Shown in pieces: positions 8,013-10,174 of a stretch of 10,174 bases of DNA. The notes under the pieces are model-generated. The model did no database searches and had not been told where the DNA came from. It saw only the letters and a program-made list of their open reading frames with translations. This DNA comes from DASRAJ01 sp039920305. GTDB lineage: Bacteria; Bacteroidota; Bacteroidia; Chitinophagales; UBA10324. Both the position numbers and the translations under genes were made by a program. Where the stretch lies: the NCBI GenBank assembly GCA_039920305.1, contig JBDSEA010000171.1:1-10174 (forward strand), in the 5' to 3' direction. Positions within the stretch are counted from its first letter, which is position 1. The number at the start of each line of letters is the position of its first letter.

Positions 8013-8660
8013 ATGGAAAACCAACCGCCCCTTGATGAGCTCAGAAAGATCCGTTCACTTATGGAGCGGTCAACTATCTACCATTCGCTCAGCGGGCTCT
8101 CAGGAATTGCCGCAGGAATTATAGGTGTGATAGTGTATGCTGTAGTATATGGAATGATTGATCCGATGGTGGAAAAATCACCCGAAATGAAATACTCCGA
8201 TGCTGGTCAATGGTATCTTATCAAAATATACTTTGCCGCATCCATCGTGTGCCTGGTTCTGTCATTTTCAGCTATTTATTTTTTTAACCTGATGAAGGCA
8301 AGAAGGAATGAGTTACCCTTTTTAGAGCCAGCGATGAAAAAAATGTTCTTAAATCTTTTCATCCCCCTCATTGCCGGGGGTATATACGTGCTGATGCTTG
8401 TTCGTGAAAAAGAGTTCCTGCTCATACCACCCACCATGCTGATTTTTTACGGCCTCGCTATGATACAAGCCAGCCGCCATACCATCATCGAAATACGATA
8501 CCTGGGGATAGTCGAATTGTTTTTTGGACTGATAGGGGTTTTTATGAAAGAGTACGGGATGTGGTTTTGGCTTATTGGTTTTGGATTCGTAAACATATTG
8601 TATGGCGCCTGGATTTATTTCCGCACGGAACGGAATGTTAAAATAGCAGGGATGAAATGA
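8013..8660 (+). CDS. Polytopic membrane protein of unknown function, paired with a winged-helix regulator
   Basis: A 215-residue integral membrane protein that I cannot assign to a named function. A short charged N-terminus with the segment KIRSLMERS (12-20) and the sequence SLSGLSGIAAG (25-35) leads into the first membrane segment. About six hydrophobic segments are visible, near 28-47, 70-93, 112-129, 135-153, 163-178 and 183-202, followed by a basic C-terminal tail (RTERNVKIAGMK), which suggests that both ends are cytoplasmic. From memory, the MERS...SLSGLSGI N-terminus recurs in Bacteroidota proteins encoded beside small winged-helix regulators; this is not checked. I chose ATG 8013 because the promoter lies over the upstream in-frame TTG at 7980. 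The stop overlaps the next start (ATGA at 8657-8660), implying translational coupling. It may be a sensor or target for the regulator; no catalytic motif is seen. Confidence 0.82.
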   Translation: MENQPPLDELRKIRSLMERSTIYHSLSGLSGIAAGIIGVIVYAVVYGMIDPMVEKSPEMKYSDAGQWYLIKIYFAASIVCLVLSFSAIYFFNLMKARRNELPFLEPAMKKMFLNLFIPLIAGGIYVLMLVREKEFLLIPPTMLIFYGLAMIQASRHTIIEIRYLGIVELFFGLIGVFMKEYGMWFWLIGFGFVNILYGAWIYFRTERNVKIAGMK

Positions 8661-8968
8661 AAGAGCATCTCGAAAATATTGACAAGGCATTTGAAAACAG
8701 TATCCGGCTGGGTATCATGGCGCTGCTGATGGTAAACCGTAGCCTGGATTTTAATGCCCTGAAAAAATTACTCGGAACAACAGACGGGAATCTCTCGAGC
8801 AATCTCAGTTATCTGGAAAGCCAAAAATACGTGAATACCAAAAAGCAATTCATAAACAAAAAGCCAAACACCTCTTATACAAAAACTGAAAAGGGACGCA
8901 AAGCCTTCGTGGTTCATATTGAGGCAATGGAGAAAATTATATCCCACGGGAAAAAACTGACCGTATAA
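8657..8968 (+). CDS. Small winged-helix transcriptional regulator (MarR/ArsR-like, HTH_34 type)
   Basis: A 103-residue DNA-binding protein consisting of little more than one winged helix-turn-helix domain. The first helices cover residues 8-25 (ending RLGIMALLMV). The HTH follows with DFNALKKLLG (31-40) and a recognition helix in about 42-57 (TDGNLSSNLSYLE). The wing spans about 60-77, rich in lysine and ending in the typical YTKTEKGRKAF. This layout matches the short transcriptional regulators placed in the HTH_34/winged-helix DNA-binding family, which bind DNA as dimers. No metal-binding cysteines of the ArsR type are present, so a metal signal is unlikely. It overlaps the upstream membrane-protein gene by four bases and lies 16 bases before the next gene, so the three are probably one operon, and it may regulate the promoter at 7951-7982 itself. 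Confidence 0.87.
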   Translation: MKEHLENIDKAFENSIRLGIMALLMVNRSLDFNALKKLLGTTDGNLSSNLSYLESQKYVNTKKQFINKKPNTSYTKTEKGRKAFVVHIEAMEKIISHGKKLTV

Positions 8969-8984
8969 ACCTCTTCACTGTAAA

Positions 8985-9542
8985 ATGAAAATAATGAAAC
9001 AGATTTTAAAATCATGGGTACCACTGACCGCAGCTTTTACTTTTATCTGTGGAATTTTGTATGTAACAATTCAGCAAACTTACCGGAGCAATGCCAATGA
9101 CCCGCAAATTCAATTAGCTGAAAACACAGCAGCCCTGCTCAATAGTGGCGCAGATCCGGGAGTATGGGGCAAAGCACCAGCCGTGGAAATTTCAACAAGC
9201 TTAAAGCCTTATCTGATTATTTATGATGGGGAGGGAAATCCAATAGCCTCGGATGCTGTGCTTGATGGAAAAATTCCCGTATTGCCCGCAGGGGTTCTCG
9301 ATTACACACGGGAGCAAGGCAGCAATATAGTTACCTGGCAGCCACGCCGGGAAGTAAGAAGCGCTATTGTAATTCTGCCTTTTCATAGTTCCATCAGCGG
9401 GTTTGTTGTGGCGGGCAGGTCCTTGCGACTGGTTGAAGAGAGGGAGGGTATTCTGATCAGGCAAATTGCAATTGGCTGGATTGTTTCCCTGATACTGCTG
9501 CTGATTGTGGTTGGAATTGCCCAGGTAATTTTTAAATCCTGA
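8985..9542 (+). CDS. Two-TM membrane protein with an extracytoplasmic sensor-like domain
   Basis: A 185-residue protein of unknown function. One membrane segment lies near the N-terminus (about 11-30) and one at the C-terminus (about 160-183), leaving an extracytoplasmic domain of roughly 130 residues. That domain contains an N-terminal helix (NDPQIQLAENTAALL, 38-52), then alternating strands with YLIIYDGEGNPIASD (76-90), and a later strand pair around AIVILPF and GFVVAGRSL (127-147), before a charged juxtamembrane helix (LVEEREGILIRQ). This arrangement resembles the single-PAS/Cache-like input region of sensor histidine kinases, but the protein stops four residues after the membrane segment with no HAMP or kinase domain. 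The start is ATG 8985; ATG 8994 (M4) is also possible. It follows the winged-helix gene by 16 bases and may report an external signal to it; this is inferred from context only. Confidence 0.78.
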   Translation: MKIMKQILKSWVPLTAAFTFICGILYVTIQQTYRSNANDPQIQLAENTAALLNSGADPGVWGKAPAVEISTSLKPYLIIYDGEGNPIASDAVLDGKIPVLPAGVLDYTREQGSNIVTWQPRREVRSAIVILPFHSSISGFVVAGRSLRLVEEREGILIRQIAIGWIVSLILLLIVVGIAQVIFKS

Positions 9543-9568
9543 ATGCTGATACAAGCTTTACAGTTTCC

Positions 9569-10174
9569 TCAATGGAAAACAATCAGCTTTGCGGCTGCCA
9601 GTCGCTCGCTGCCAGCATTTATGGTAACAGTGTAACTACCTGGTGCAAATTCCTTAACAGGGATAATGGTTTCAATGGCAACTTGTTTCCCGGTAGTAAA
9701 AATCTGCTTTCCCAGGCAATTAAATATTCTGATTTCATTTTCAATCAACTCTATGCTTCGGAACAAAACATTTACTGCCTCATTGGCTGGATTTGGAGAA
9801 AGCCTGAGGTCAGCACCTTCATGCACCTCTGATGGTAAACCCACATTATCATTAATGGCGACATTATCAATATAAAGATTGTTACCATGTCCGCTAACCG
9901 TTTCAAACTTAATCATCACGTTAGAGAATCCAGTATAAATTGAAAGGTCTTCCACCTCCGTGCGCCAGTGTTGCGCAGAAGGGGTAAACGGAACGTCAGT
10001 TGGAGGTGCAGTGGCAAGCTCATCCTTCTCCTTATCATATACTACATCCCACAGGTTACCACAGTCAGTACTTATCATTACCCGTAGTCCATCCCAGTAA
10101 TATTCGCTGTAGTATGCGTATGCAACATTAAAACTCAATTGAGCCTGACTAATATTACTGAGGTCTACATTCTG
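9569..10174 (-). CDS. C-terminal part of a T9SS-secreted protein (5' end outside the window)
   Basis: The frame is open to the window edge at 10174, so only the last 201 residues are seen. Residues 1 to about 110 look like the end of a MAM-like or choice-of-anchor jelly-roll domain: DGLRVMISTDCGNLW (28-42), a segment HWRTEVEDLS (69-78), and the closing NNLYIDNVAI (98-107). The last 80 residues form a type A T9SS sorting domain beginning LRLSPNPANE (123-132), with the usual IRIFNCLGKQI strand and the PGSYTV turn before the end. Proteins of this kind are exported across the outer membrane and are often extracellular proteases or adhesins, but the catalytic part, if any, is outside the window. 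It converges with the preceding operon, with 26 bases between the stops and no clear terminator hairpin. Confidence 0.85.
   Translation of the reverse strand, partial: QNVDLSNISQAQLSFNVAYAYYSEYYWDGLRVMISTDCGNLWDVVYDKEKDELATAPPTDVPFTPSAQHWRTEVEDLSIYTGFSNVMIKFETVSGHGNNLYIDNVAINDNVGLPSEVHEGADLRLSPNPANEAVNVLFRSIELIENEIRIFNCLGKQIFTTGKQVAIETIIPVKEFAPGSYTVTINAGSERLAAAKLIVFH

Noticed and set aside
7733..8124. Two overlapping plus-strand open frames across the end of pafA and the following gap
   Set aside because: They overlap pafA and the start of the membrane-protein gene in other frames and cover the promoter at 7951-7982; the translations resemble no protein family.
8363..8382. Short C/G-rich inverted repeat (CCCC...GGGG)
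   Set aside because: It lies inside the membrane-protein coding region and has no T run, so it is probably chance.

Overview
The window looks like chromosomal DNA from a free-living member of the Bacteroidota (Chitinophagales/Sphingobacteriales-like; the exact genus cannot be read from it). Three things suggest this. Two secreted proteins end in type A C-terminal sorting domains of the type IX secretion system (T9SS). One clear promoter has the Bacteroidota form (TTTG, 20 bases, TTACTTTG). A PafA-type alkaline phosphatase is present, an enzyme family common in this phylum. I see no rRNA, tRNA, CRISPR array, insertion sequence or phage gene, and no stretch over 300 bases lacks a gene.

Layout: (1) Bases 1-2123, plus strand, hold three closely spaced genes. 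They are the 3' part of a phytanoyl-CoA dioxygenase-like Fe(II)/2-oxoglutarate oxygenase, a classical short-chain dehydrogenase, and a small multi-pass membrane protein with the catalytic motifs of sphingomyelin-synthase-type PAP2 enzymes. Gaps of 35 and 27 bases suggest one transcript, and a lipid-tailoring role is a reasonable guess. (2) Bases 2266-4434 encode a large secreted sulfatase: signal peptide, two fibronectin type III-like domains, sulfatase domain, T9SS sorting domain. (3) Bases 4449-6038, minus strand, encode a COG2509-type FAD-dependent dehydrogenase that converges on the sulfatase with 14 bases between them. (4) Bases 6223-7872, plus strand, encode a PafA-like alkaline phosphatase with a complete active site. 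(5) Bases 8013-9542, plus strand, hold a three-gene unit behind the good promoter: a polytopic membrane protein, an overlapping small winged-helix regulator (ATGA overlap), and a two-TM protein with an extracytoplasmic domain that resembles a sensor-kinase input region without a kinase. (6) Bases 9569-10174, minus strand, hold the C-terminal end of another T9SS-exported protein.

How the genes work together: the sulfatase and PafA belong to the same superfamily (alkaline phosphatase) and would release sulfate and phosphate from organic esters outside the cytoplasm, which fits scavenging of organic matter. No SusC/SusD pair and no formylglycine-generating enzyme lie in the window, so the sulfatase does not look like part of a classical polysaccharide utilisation locus here. 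The most interesting unexplained parts are the sphingomyelin-synthase-like gene with its two enzyme neighbours and the small membrane/regulator module at 8013-9542.
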